64,000 nucleotides of DNA from Solea solea (Eukaryota; Chordata; Actinopteri; Pleuronectiformes; Soleidae), in contig NC_081137.1 in NCBI RefSeq assembly GCF_958295425.1, positions 8,434,238 through 8,498,237 on the forward strand, written 5' to 3'. Positions 33,391 to 43,929 of the stretch are shown here, one piece after another (position 1 is the first letter of the stretch; each line of letters begins with the position of its first letter). The position numbers were made by a program, and so were the translations under genes. Below the pieces are notes generated by a model that was not told the origin of the DNA, did not search any database, and worked only from the letters and a program-made list of their open reading frames with translations.

Positions 33391-33462
33391 AATCACTTCC
33401 CCACTCACTTCTGTCAGATATTAAACATACAAATAGACAATGAAGAAAACAAGAACTCTTTT
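33391..33462. repeat. Short dispersed repeat, copy 2
   Basis: Partner of 10,937-11,017 in the same orientation. Shared words are TCACTTCCCCACTCACTTCT-like, CAGATATT, ACAAATAGACAATGAAGAAA. Confidence 0.6.
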
Positions 33463-33514
33463 GATCTTTTAATAATTGAAATTCCCACAATGAGCAAAGA
33501 CTAGGCACTAGGCA

Positions 33515-33925
33515 GTGGAGCGAAAAAAACTCCCTTATAACAGGAAGAAATCTCTGACAGAACCAAACTCAAAGATGTGCAGCCATCTGCCTCGACCGGT
33601 TGGGGCGAAAGTAAAACTGGGGGACAGAGGAGAGGTGGGGTAAAGTTGTATCAAGTTATAATTTTAGAAAGGACACTTCTGAGTCAGTGATGACATGTTT
33701 AAAGAACTACAATGTTATTTATACAAGCAGCAGCAGAGATTGTTGATAACAACTTTAATTATATATTATTATAATAATAATAATAATAATAATAATGGTG
33801 ATGATATGAATGATAATTATAATAATAGCCTCGAAACTGGATCCGGACCTGCAAGAGGCGGACACACATACAGAGAGAGAGAGAGAAGACAGGAAGGAAA
33901 GACACAAACTAGGGAGAGAAAGAAC
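33515..33925 (+). repeat. Teleost interspersed repeat with (TAA)n block
   Basis: Contains AAAAAACTCCCTTATAACAG, GGAAGAAATCTCTGACAGAA, GCAGCCATCTGCCTCGACCG and GTTGGGG. Then come a (TAA)n tract at about 33,768-33,796 and a purine-rich GAGAGAGAGA region. The first part is a widely dispersed fish repeat motif set. Class uncertain. Confidence 0.5.
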
Positions 33926-33929
33926 AAAG

Positions 33930-34250
33930 TTAATGACATTGTTTGTTTTGTTCACCTGGATAAAATGCAGCAGTACAATGACAGCTCAGAAGTGGCCTCA
34001 TTGCAGACACCAATGTAGCACAGGGGGGAGAGACCTTTGCAATCGCCTGCACATGATTCACTGTAAAAGCAGAAAGCATCTCAAAATTTGGCAGAGTCCA
34101 ACTATATAAATAATCTTCAACTGTTGACATGAACTGAAATGTGTGCTCAGCTTTCTCATCAGGCAGAGTAAAAAACAAACCTTCTGGTGTACAGTGGATA
34201 GAGGCATGCAGCTTGCAAAGCAAATCTCTCCCCATCAGACCAATCTTAGC
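33930..34250 (-). pseudogene. Endogenous-retrovirus protease-region fragment
   Basis: A minus-strand frame begins at LMGRDLLCKL (GRD motif at the end of the retroviral aspartic protease) and continues with HCTPEGLFFTLPDE, a linker towards RT. No RT, LTR or env is attached on either side, so this is an isolated old scrap of a fish endogenous retrovirus pol. It cannot encode a working enzyme. Confidence 0.5.
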
Positions 34251-34849
34251 ATATTACCTACACTTTTAGAAACTCGCCCGAGCAGGTACTAATAGCTAAA
34301 CAATATTTTGTTTAACTATTAGTCCTTAATCGGCAACAATTAAGGACTAGTTAAGGACTAATATGTCCTTTCGGCAACGAAAGAACATATTCAGAATTAT
34401 ATCACTTTGTTTTCTGACCCCAAACTGCGCACGCATTCTCGCTAGCCTTGGAATGTTTGTATACAATGAAAGGGTCTATAATAGGATCTTTTGTGGGATT
34501 TTTAGAAATTAGTATTGTGGCTGCTTGCATGTTCACTGATTTTTCTGATCTTGTTTACTCCCCTATGTCTCCGTATTTATGTTGGTTGAAGGCTGAATGT
34601 GAGTTATCAGCAGCTGCAGGACCTGGAGTAGGAGGAGGTGGTGCTGGGAGTGCAGGATATGGAGATACGGGAGGGACTGCCTGCTGAGGGCCGGACGCCT
34701 GCATTCCTCCCACCCATCCCTGTAGCATGAAGCCCGCTCCTCCCACCCAAACTAGTGGTGGTGAGCGGATGATCAGGAGCTGGTGTTGACTGGAGGAGTG
34801 AGGGGAGGGAGAAAGCGAGTTTTTTGGAATAACGAGTGAATTAACAACA
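34251..34849. other. No gene; hairpin-forming TTAAGGACTA repeats
   Basis: 34,290-34,375 has repeated CCTTAATCGGCAACAATTAA and TTAAGGACTAGTTAAGGACT sequences that can fold, and ATATGTCCTTTCGGCAACGA followed by its partial complement. No open frame of interest. Confidence 0.5.
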
Positions 34850-34861
34850 TATCAAAGTAGT

Positions 34862-36085
34862 TTGAAGGAGTGTGGGAGCAGGAGGAGTTGGATTGAGTGG
34901 TTGGGTGGATATCGGCCGATGACCTGTAAGGTTCAGTGTACGATATCTCAAACTCTTTCTGTCAGAAATGGCGGAGGCGATAGTGGCAGCGATCGAGAAA
35001 ATTCAAGTCGCGCAAATGACGTGTTTGAGGCGATTGAGCATGACTACTCTGAGAATGGCTCAGAGATAGGCAGCTGGGCAGGAATGGAATTTGGTGAAGG
35101 GAGAGAGGGGGAAAATGAGGGAGAGTGGAGAGGATATAAAGGTATGAACCAATGCAGCCAAGCAAAAGGGAAGAAGAGATTAAGAAGGGACGGTGATGAG
35201 CATAATCAGAGTGAAGAAGGGGGCTTGAGCAAACACAAACGGTGAGACAGGAGAAGTGTATTGCTATAATAAGGTATGATGAAAAGGGACAGGAAAAAAT
35301 TAAGAAAATAAATCCATTCACGATGACAACAAATCCGGCTAGTAAAATAGGAGAAATACAATATGCAAAGGTACTAAGTGATGGGAATCTGTTGGTGAGG
35401 TGAACAGTGAAGAACAAATTGATTTGCATTAAGTTTAAAAGAGATAGGAAACAACAAGGTGGTCAGCACCAGAAGGGTGGGAACACAAAATGGAGGGTGC
35501 AAAGGAGTAATAACGGGAGTGCCTATGAATGTAAGAATGGAGGAGTTAAAGAAAAGCATCAAAGGTGGAAAAGTAAAGGAAGCGCAAAGGCTAAAGACGA
35601 CAAGAGATGGAGTGAAAAAAGATAGTGAAACAGTGATGATTGAGTTTGAAGGCGAGAATGTGCCCAAGAGAGTGTTCCTGGGGTTTGTGAGTTTCCCAGT
35701 GAGAGCATATGTGCCAAAACCATTAAGATGTTTTAATTGTCAAAGGTTTGGACATATAGCCAAGAACTGCAAAGAGAAGAGGAGGTGTGCAAGATGTGGG
35801 GGTGACTATGAGTATGGGAAGTGCGGACAAGGGGTGCAGCCTAAATGCTGTAGCTGTGCGGGAGCTCATAGTGTAGTATATGGTGGGTGTGAGATTATAA
35901 GGGAAACGAATATCCAAAAAATAAGAGTTGAGAGAAGAATCACCGATGCAGAAGCTGTGAGTGTATCAAGAACACAGAATCAAGATAGACATGAGCAAAG
36001 AGCTGTGGAAACGCAAGAAACACAACAAAAGGCAGATGACAGGACGTATGTGAAGAAAAGAGACTTAGTGACGTTCATAACATGA
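34862..36085 (+). pseudogene. LINE ORF1 (zinc-knuckle nucleocapsid-like protein), broken
   Basis: The first part (34,862-35,245) is acidic and charged with SEEGGLSKHKR at its end. It breaks and continues at about 35,260-35,400 (IAIIRYDEKGQEKI, INPFTMTTNPASKIGEIQYA). The last frame (35,459-36,085) contains FVSFPVRAYVPKPLRCFNCQ, then the knuckles CFNCQRFGHIAKNC, CARCGGDYEYGKC and CCSCAGAHSVVYGGC. Role in the family: RNA binding and RNP formation. At least two frameshifts disable it. Confidence 0.75.
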
Positions 36086-36119
36086 GTGATCAATAGTACA
36101 GCCGAAGTGAAATCAAAAA

Positions 36120-36440
36120 GTGTAATGCGAGGAGCTTGCTGGTGAATGGACAGAAGTTTAAGCAATTTATCAAGGCAATGGCAATAAGACCAGATATAGT
36201 ATGTGTTCAAGAAACATGGCTAAAACCAAGGTTAGACTTTGTGGTACATGGGTATACAGTGATAAGGAGCGACAGAAATGATGGTGGGGGGGTGGGTGTG
36301 CCACATTCATTAAGCAAGGTATTCCATATAGGATGCTGGAAAAGGGGGAGGATCAGGAGTATATAGTGGTGGAAGTGTGGGAGAAAAAGGAGAAGGTGGT
36401 TATAATTAATTATTATAATCCATGTAACAGGTTGGAGCTG
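36120..36440 (+). pseudogene. LINE endonuclease domain, 5' half
   Basis: Frame with NARSLLVNGQKFKQFIK, RPDIVCVQETWLKPRL (catalytic Glu in QET) and HGYTVIRSDRNDGGG, then after a frameshift EYIVVEVWEKKEKVVIINYY and NPCNRLELD. The AP-endonuclease fold is split here by the gypsy target duplication GGATC and resumes at 40,052. Confidence 0.75.
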
Positions 36441-36444
36441 GATC

Positions 36445-36684
36445 TGTCAGGCACAAGCAAGGGTGAACTCACAAAGCAGAATCCAGACAAGGCAACAGTT
36501 CAGGGTCTTTATTCGGTCAGGCGTTGGTACACAGAGATCAGTCCAAAACAGGCAAAAGAGAAGTCAAAAATCAATCACGGTCTAGGCACAGTCACAAGGG
36601 AATCAGAAGTTAACGCTGGAACATCTCGCACAAGGGCAAAGACAATCTGGCACTGAAGGAGGGGAAGACAGAGACTAAATACTC
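36445..36684 (-). repeat. 3' LTR of the gypsy element, truncated
   Basis: Matches 39,611-39,872, sharing AGGCACAAGCAAGGGTGAAC, TTCAGGGTCTTTATTCGGTC and CACTGAAGGAGGGGAAGACA. The match ends at AAATACTC, and the remaining 179 bases of the other LTR are absent. It lacks a 22-base insert (about 39,720-39,742) present in the other copy. Confidence 0.85.
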
Positions 36685-37560
36685 AGAGGAAGGTCACTGG
36701 TGGACAACCACACTCTATGGCCACTCTGGTAGGATGAGGCAGGAAGCCGGTGCCAGTCCGCCGCTTTCTTGTAGTGGGCCAAGTTCCTTAAGAGGGCCTG
36801 TCGAGCTAGGGTCCATATCTGGTGACACCGACGGACCAGATCCAGTGCAGAGGGGACACTGGCCTCCCTTTCCAGTGAAGGGAACAGAGGAGGCTGGTAG
36901 CCTGGAATGGAGACATGCCAGATGAGGAACAAGGTAAGGTGTTATGTGCATACTCCACCCAGATCACATGCTTGCTTGCTCCAGGATGAGGGGTTCTGAG
37001 AAGCGATGCACCGCAACCCAGTCTCCAGTTCACACTCTCTGTCTGTCCATTGGTCTGAGGATAGACTGACGGTGGCCCCGAGTAGGTTGCAAAAAGCCTT
37101 CCAGAACCTTGCCACAAACTGTGTCCCCAGGTCAGACAGGATATCCCTGGGGAAACCATGAAGACGGAAAACATGGTGCAAAACCACCTCTGCTGTCTCC
37201 TTGGCAGAGGGGAGATTAGGCAGTGGAATAAAATGAACCATCTTAGAGAATCAATCAACAACTGTAAGAATGGTGGTATTACCTTCAGAAGGGGGCAAGC
37301 CAGTAACAAAGTCAAGGGAGATGTCTGACCAGGGGCGATAAGGCACGGGTAGCGGGCACAGAAGGCCAAAGGTGGTCTTGTTCCTAGAGCATACTGGACA
37401 GGCAGATACATACTCAGTTACCTCCTTCCTGAGAGATGGCCACCAAAATCATTGTCGGATGACAAAGATAGTTCTCTGAATCCCTGAATGTCAGGAGAGG
37501 AGTGATGAATGCGCCCAGTGGATGACCTGAGAACGGAGAACAGGAGGAACAAACAAGACG
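36685..37560 (-). pseudogene. Gypsy integrase, broken
   Basis: Blocks in order on the minus strand: the HHCC-region end ([20 protein letters not shown]), then [33 protein letters not shown] (first catalytic Asp), [20 protein letters not shown] (second Asp), [14 protein letters not shown] (Glu), [10 protein letters not shown], then GYQPPLFPSLE and GHRVWLSTSDLPL. One or more frameshifts split it. It ends abruptly at the LTR joint near 36,685, lacking the C-terminal GPY/F part and any chromodomain. Confidence 0.8.
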
Positions 37561-37626
37561 GTTGGGGGGAACCCCATTCGGAATCCGACATCTCTTATTG
37601 GCCTCCTTGACCTTATTCTCAATCTC

Positions 37627-38971
37627 TCAGGTAACAGTGCCAACAAAACGTGAAGGATGCAGAATGGAAGAAACAGCCTTAGGCTCAGATTCAGGAGAAA
37701 AAAGTCTTGAGAGGGTATCAGGTTTAAGGTTCTTGGAACCTGGACGATAGGAGAGGGTGAAGTTAAACCTATTGAAAAATAGTGTCCATCTTGCCTGCCT
37801 GGCGTTCAGTCTCTTGGCCGTTCTCAAATACTCCAAATTTTTATGGTCTGTCCACACCAAGAATGGCTGCTCAGCCCCCTCCAACCAGTGTCTCCACTGC
37901 TCCAGTGCCACTCTTATGGCCAGAAGCTTACAGTCGCCAACATCATAATTCCCTTCTGCAGGTGAGAGTTTCTTGGAAAGAAAAGCACATGGATGTAGTT
38001 TACTGTCTTTGACTGACCTTTGAGATAAAACGGCCCCGATTCCAATGTCGGAGGCATCAACCTCTACCACAAACTGGAGGGATGGGTCTGGTAGGACGAG
38101 GACAGGTGCAGTGGTGAAACTCCTCTTCAGCTTCTGGAAGGCTGTCTCGGCCTGTGGGTTCCAGCAAAACTGACACTTGGAGGAGGTTAGAGAATACAGA
38201 GGAGAAGCAATAGAGCTGAAGTTTCTAATAAACGTTCTATAAAAGTTAGCAAACCCCAGAAAATGTTGAACCTCCTTCCGACTGGAAGGAGTTGGCCAAT
38301 GAGCCACAACATTGACTTTCACCGGATCCATCTTCACTTCCCCCTCAGACACAATGAACCCTAAAAAGGAAACTTTAGCAACATGAAACTCACATTTTTC
38401 TGCTTTCACATATAACTGATTCTTCAGGAGTCCCTACAGAGCCGGCCAGACATGGTGAACATGAGTCTCCTCATCCGGGGAGAAGATGAGGATGTCGTCC
38501 AGGTATACAAATACAAACGAGTTCAGTAAAACAGAAAAAAAACAGCTGGAAAACAGCTGTGGCATTAGTTAATCCAAAAGGCATAACCAGGTATTCATAA
38601 TGTCCACTAGGAGTATTAAAGGCAGTCTTCCACTCGTCCCCCTCCCTTATTCTGACTAGATGATAAGCATTGCGGAGGTCCAGTTTAGTGAATACTTTAG
38701 CACCTTTTAACAGTTCAAAGCCAGAAGAAATCAAAGGGAGGGGTTACCTGTTCTTGATGGTTATGTTGTTGAGGCCTATGTAGTCGATGCAAGGCCTGAG
38801 GGTCTTATCCTTCTTGCCCACGAAGAAAAACCCTGCACCAGCTGGCAATGAGGATGGGCGGATGATTCTTCTTGCCAATGAGGAGTCGATGTAGTCCTTC
38901 ATTGCCTGCCTGAAAGGGAATAGAGGCGCCCCTTTGGAGGAGAGGTGGCAACAGATCGATGGCGCAATCAT
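37627..38971 (-). pseudogene. Gypsy reverse transcriptase and RNase H
   Basis: RT starts near 38,971 with an [20 protein letters not shown] segment, then [33 protein letters not shown] and, near 38,490, VYLDDI with the catalytic YLDD intact. After a break, the long frame 37,627-38,409 has [36 protein letters not shown], RNase H with [49 protein letters not shown] and ends with [15 protein letters not shown]. RNase H acidic residues (VDAS, the LL-AI helix, TDHKN) are present. Frameshifts around 38,410-38,480 and 38,740 separate the parts. Confidence 0.85.
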
Positions 38972-39600
38972 ATGGGCGGTGAGGTGGTAAGGAAGTGGCC
39001 TTTGACTTATTAAAAATGTCTTTAAGATTCATGTAGAAGGTGGGAACTTTAGTGAGGTCAGGGAAATCCGTCTCTGATGGGGGAGGAACGGAGTTCGCAG
39101 GGACTTGAGAAACAGGGGCTTTGACTACTCCTGGAAAACAGCGATGCTTGCAGTCTGCTCCCCAAGCTGTGACCTTGCCTGTGGACCAGTTAATGTGGGG
39201 ATTGTGGAGTACGAGCCAAGGATGGCCCAGAATCAGGGGGTGTTGGGGAGCCATGGTACAAATGAAAACTTAGAGTCTAAACCGCTCTGGCCTGGACAGG
39301 TGGATGTGAGGAGTGGTGGGTACCACCACCGGAGGTGGGGGCTCGGGAGATGTGACTGGAGAATTGCTGACGCTGATATCACTGGAGGTGGGCAACATCT
39401 GCAGCTTCTGCACCTGCTCCACTAAAAAGCTCATCTGTGACCCAAAAGCTGACATAAGACTCTCCTGATGAGTGGACCGCTCTCTCACCTCATACCTGAG
39501 ATGAGCTACTGTAAATGCTCCTCTTGTTGAAGAATCCTCTGTCCTTGGGCTTGAAGAGCAGCACGGAGCTTATCTGGCTATGCGGAGTGCATAGTGTGGC
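38805..39600 (-). pseudogene. Gypsy gag start joined to protease tail
   Basis: The gag start near 39,600 reads ALQAQGQRILQQEEHLQ, and at 39,270-39,488 come MSFLVEQVQKLQ and PVTSPEPPPPVV. It then jumps within 20 bases to a protease tail (HPLILGHPWLVLHNPHINWS) and the linker leading to RT ([18 protein letters not shown]). Capsid, nucleocapsid and the protease active site are therefore deleted. An early TAG after the initial ATG further disables it. Confidence 0.7.
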
Positions 39601-39610
39601 CAGATTGTAC

Positions 39611-40051
39611 TGTTAGGCACAAGCAAGGGTGAACTCACAAAGCAGAATCCAGACAAGGCAACAGTTCAGGGTCTTTATTCGGTCAGGCATCGGTACACAG
39701 AGATCAGTCCAAAACAGGCAACAGTATCCAAAACGGCAGGCAAAAGAGAAGTCAAAAATCAATCACGGTCTAGGCACAGTCACAAGGGAATTAGAAGTTA
39801 ATGCAGGAAAATCTCACACAAGGGCCAAGACAATCCGGCACTGAAGGAGGGGAAGACAGAGACTAAATACTCTTTGTCAAATGAGAAACAAGTGCAACAC
39901 ATTAGGGCGGGGCCAGTAATCACACAGGAGGGAAACTTGACAGGAAGTGGATCTGAAATGAGACAATGCATGAGTACCAAAATAAAACATGAACCAATGA
40001 ATGAATAGAAAAACAAATAACATAACTTAAATGTCAGAACGGGACATGACA
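39611..40051 (-). repeat. 5' LTR of the gypsy element, full length
   Basis: 441 bases; on the minus strand TGTCATGTCC...GCCTAACA, with TG...CA ends. The GGATC duplication adjoins its outer end at 40,052. Confidence 0.85.
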
Positions 40052-40400
40052 GGATCAATTACTGGCAATACCAGGGCAAAACAGTCAAAAAATAATATGG
40101 TGTGCAGATTACAATGCCCATAGCTCAGTGTGGGGGGGCATGCAAACTAATTCAAATGGGAAAGCAGTTGAAGAGTTGATGGATGAAAGGAACTTGGTAT
40201 CTATTAATGATGGGAGACGAACAAGGGTGAACACAGCTACAGGTAATAAGTCAGCATTAGATGTAACACTAGTGTCAAGTGCCATTGCGGGCGTCTGTGC
40301 GGATTTGACTGTAGGTAGTGACCACTACCCAGTGACATGTTCGGTAGGAGAGAGAATGGAAGTAAGTGGTCAAATAGTGGGTATACGCTAAGGCGAAATG
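40052..40400 (+). pseudogene. LINE endonuclease domain, 3' half
   Basis: Resumes the domain broken by the gypsy insertion. At 40,100-40,391 it reads CADYNAHSSVWGG, then NSNGKAVEELMDERNLVSIN, DGRRTRVN, KSALDVTLVSSAIAGV and TVGSDHYPVTC, where the His in SDH is the conserved catalytic residue of AP-type endonucleases. Confidence 0.8.
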
Positions 40401-41690
40401 GGATCTGTTTTAGGTGTTGAGTGACGAAGAACTGACAAGAGTGGATGTTTCAGGAGATATAGAGGAGATGAATGAGAACATAGCCTCAGGAATTTTAAGG
40501 TCAGCAGAGGGAGCCACATAATAATGAGTAAGAGCAACATAAATAGGAAACTGGTACCGTGGTGGACAGAAGATTTGTCGTCAAGCTGTTAAAAATAGAA
40601 ACAGAGAATTTAAACAACTCAAAAGAACCCATAGCGTGCAGCAGCTAATCCAATATAAGAAGGCACAGACAGTAGTGAAAAGAACAATACGCCAGGCCAA
40701 AAGGGCAAGCTGGAGAGAGAATTTTGTGAAAAAATAGGAAGAACACCTGTAGGAGAAGTAAGGAGAATGATAAAAAAGATGGGGGAGATGGAAAGATATG
40801 GGATTATCCAGTCATGACGTGTGGGGAGGAGACTGCAATTTCTAACAGGGATAAGGCAGACATGATGGCAAAGTCATTTGCAAGAGTACATGGCATTGAA
40901 AATCTATCAGAAGAGGGGAGGAGGAGGAGGAGAGAGAAAACAATGAATCAGTATCCAGGTATGCTAGACAGGAGGGAAGAAATGGGGGAAGCAATTGACA
41001 AACCATTTACTATGGCAGAAATGACGAGGGCAATAAATAAATCAAGACCAACCTCCCCAGGGAAAGATAAGATATGCAATATAATGCTAAAACAGTAGAG
41101 AATGGGACCCCTCAAAGGAGTGTGATTAGCCCTTTACTCTTTACAGTAATGATTAATGATGTGTTGTCAAAAGTACCAAAGGAGATAGGTAGGTCACACT
41201 TTGAGGATGATGGAGCCTTGTGGAAAAGAGGAAGGAATGTGGCATATGTTGTGGGCAAAGTACAAGGGGCTATTGATGAGGTGGTGGAGTGGGGCTATGA
41301 TTGGGGATGCCGGTTCTCAGTGGAAAAAGCCCAGTATTTTAGCAGGAAACGAAGAGAGAAAGAATGAAACTGAAAATGTATGGGAATGAGCTGAAAAGAG
41401 TTGGAACATTTACATTTTTGGGTGTAGTGTTTGACTCACAGTTAACATGGGCATGGGCATATTGATAGTATAGAAGAGACATGCAAAAAAGTGATAAATG
41501 TGTTGCGATGTTTGACAGGTAGGAGTTGGGGAGCTCGTTGCTCGGCACTGAAAAGAGTGTATGTGGCTTTAATAAGATCAGTGTTTGATTATGGCCGGAT
41601 TTGCTTATTTGTCAGCTGCTAGCTGGATGTGATTTAGGCACAGGCGCTGAGAGTCTGCAGTGGGGCTGTTAAGACAACGCCAATACCTGC
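40401..41690 (+). pseudogene. LINE reverse transcriptase, internally deleted
   Basis: The N-terminal part has KADMMAKSFARVHG, FTMAEMTRAINKSRPTSPGK and DKICNIMLK. It then jumps to NGTPQRSVISPLLFTVMIND and FEDDGALWKRGRN (normally FADD), CRFSVEKAQYFSRKRR and, after shifts, TFLGVVFDSQLTWA and GARCSALKRVYVALIRSVFD. The fingers and first palm Asp motif between PTSPGKD and GTPQ are missing. With FADD changed to FEDD, the enzyme is dead. Confidence 0.75.
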
Positions 41691-42060
41691 ATTACAGGTA
41701 GAGATGGGAGAGGTGCTTCTGGGGCTGAGAAGGAAGCAGTTGATGGGAAATTACTGGGCAAATTTGGGGAACATCGAATATGTTGGGGGTCTACATGGTG
41801 GAGATGCTGGCAGTGTTGGTAGCTCTAAGATGGGTGGAAGAGGCCAGACACAACAGGGTACTGAAATATTGCAGTCAGTTACTAGAGTAATGAACAGAGG
41901 AGGTCAGGTTGGATTTATGTGGGTACCAGCGCATGTAGGAGTGAGGGGGAATGAGAGGGCAGATAAATTGGCAAAGAGGGCGTTAAGAAAAGAAAGAGTG
42001 GAAATGGAAGTGAGTGTTAGTAAGGCTGAGGTTAAGAGTGTCATCTGAGGGAAAATCAAC
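41691..42060 (+). pseudogene. LINE RNase H domain, partial
   Basis: Frame shifts between EMLAVLVALRWVEEARHNRV (helix with the catalytic Glu) and GGQVGFMWVPAHVGVRGNER with ADKLAKRALRKE (conserved His and Asp of RNase H). The beta-strand bearing the first Asp is not clear. Its presence after RT supports I-group membership. Confidence 0.75.
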
Positions 42061-42764
42061 CAAATGTGGCAAGAGAGGTGGGATAGAGAGGGTAGAGGGA
42101 GGCATTTCTATCAAATACAGAACAGTGTTAGGGTCAATAGGGTAGGTATGGGACACAGGAGAGAGGAGGTTTTGATATTGAAGTTGAGGCTAGGGCACTG
42201 TGCACTGAATTAAATCACTTAAACTGGTAGGGAAACATCAGACAGTACTGTGTGAGAGTTTTTGACTCCTTATTGTAATTCTGTGGTGGTGAGATTTGGT
42301 GCATTAGGTAAGTTGGGTACCCTACATTTTACATCACGTAGGTCATAATTTCTGTTAAACACACTAGGTTTATTGGTTGGTGCCACACATGTATTTTTTG
42401 GTAAAGACTCTTTGTAGATAATTAAGTTTGGCCTTTGTGTTTGATTTTGTGTGTTGTATGTTAAGAGTAGTCAGACCTTGTTTTGTTCTTTTAATTTCAA
42501 TTATTTGGCACCACCACTTCTGCCCATTTCTCCCACCATTTTCTGTTTCACAAACCTTTGTTGAACATTTTTTTGATAACTTGTTAAAAATAAAGCTTTG
42601 ATTTAATTCCACTCCACGTTGACCTGCCTATCTTTTGGCTGTTGTAGTGTTGCTTCCCTGATACTTTTAGATAGGGGATGTAACAAGGAAGTAGGATAGA
42701 AATTGGAAAATATATAGGGTAAGGGTATGTGTGTGCGAGTGTATGGTGTGATGTTGGCATATTT

Positions 42765-42862
42765 TCTGGCTCACACTCCAGAGTAGAAGGGGGCGGTAAT
42801 GCCCCTATAGATGGATGCCAATCGCCGTAAAACAAAAAGAATTAGAAGAAGAAGTAGACGTC
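42765..42862 (+). repeat. LINE 3' end with AAG-rich tail
   Basis: GGGGGCGGTAATGCCCCTAT, then GCCAATCGCCGTAAAACAAA and AGAATTAGAAGAAGAAG. This hairpin-like end and tail closely match the common 3' terminus of a teleost LINE. Confidence 0.7.
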
Positions 42863-43929
42863 AGTACGTTATGAACGAGTGTACATGCTACAGCTCCTGA
42901 ACTGTTTTCACATTTCCTACAGGAAATAAATGTGTTACTCCGACAGTGAGCGCCGTTTCATTCTTAAAACACATACATACCCTACACTCAAAAAAAAGAT
43001 GTTTTGGATTTACTTAACAATGTTTTGTCAAGTGGTTCCACAAAACTTCATTAAGTAGATGATAATAAACCAGATTTCATACAATGTACTCAATAGAATT
43101 AAGTATGTTGTAAAAAAGTTAAATAAGTGAGTTGAACTTAATTGGGTTACTTTCTTTTTACACATGAAGCCTATGTTAAACTTATGTGATATGGTTAAGT
43201 TAAGTGAATGGACTGGATATACATTAAAGCAATACAGGGTTATTGAGTAAAGGCAACTTAATGCGTCAAGTTAGACCTAATTGAGTTTAGTTTGTTCAAT
43301 TTAAATGTTAAAAATAGAAAAAAGGCCTTCAACAGAGAGGAAAAACATTAGTTGTTTCAAAACAGCATTTTATTTAGTGTTGATAACCATTCAAAAAGCT
43401 AGTTATACAACACTTGAACACGTAAAAATGCTTCACATGTATGAAAATTACATGTATAATGAACAACATGTCTTGTTATAAGCTTCCTCACACAACATCC
43501 TTGCAAAGTACAGCATGTACAGTAAAAACATAGCTCTAAATCCCAGAGTCAGAAAATGTAAAAAAAAAAATTCAATATCAAAAATAAATCAATTTAAACT
43601 GGTTTTAACACTTTGGTGCCACAAGAAACTTTTTTGCATTTTCAATCAACTTATACCTTAGAGATAAAAGTCAGAGTAATGACGGTCAAAACTACAGCTC
43701 AAGTCAACAGGATAAATGTGAACCGGGTCCCTGAACAGGACAAGAAGGTTAAAGTGCACCCTTATGCACTGTAACATTACATTATAAAGTTATAAAGCCA
43801 CGAGAATTGTATTATTTTTTAATAAGCAGCAGTAACAAATAAAGTAACAAACAGGGAGTGAAAATTACAGCTCAATTAAACATAACAAAATTATGAACTG
43901 TCACTGAACAGCCTCCAGGCTTCATGCAT

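Larger units (their letters stand above)
36445..40051 (-). mobile_element. Ty3/gypsy retrotransposon inserted in the LINE
   Basis: The element is bounded by GGATC at 36,440-36,444 and GGATC at 40,052-40,056, a 5-bp target duplication. In plus-strand coordinates it begins TGTCAGGCAC and ends GGACATGACA. It contains, high to low coordinate, the 5' LTR, a gag start, protease tail, RT, RNase H, integrase and a truncated 3' LTR. The two LTRs differ by about ten substitutions plus a 22-base indel over the shared 240 bases. Deletion at the 3' side removed the end of integrase, the polypurine tract and about 180 bases of LTR. Confidence 0.9.
34850..42862 (+). mobile_element. I-like LINE (EN-RT-RNase H), interrupted by a gypsy insertion
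   Basis: Domain order on the plus strand is: ORF1 with zinc knuckles, AP-type endonuclease, partial RT, RNase H, then a 3' end at 42,765-42,862 with GGGGGCGGTAATGCCCCTAT, GCCAATCGCCGTAAAACAAA and an AGAAGAAGAAG tail. RNase H after RT, and a CCHC ORF1, point to the I group of non-LTR elements. Frameshifts, stops and an internal RT deletion make it dead. The 3.6-kb gypsy at 36,445-40,051 splits the endonuclease domain. Removing it leaves about 4.4 kb of LINE. The 5' boundary is approximate. Confidence 0.75.

Noticed and set aside
34962..35429. 155-codon minus-strand open frame
   Set aside because: Antisense shadow of LINE ORF1, which carries recognisable protein features on the plus strand.
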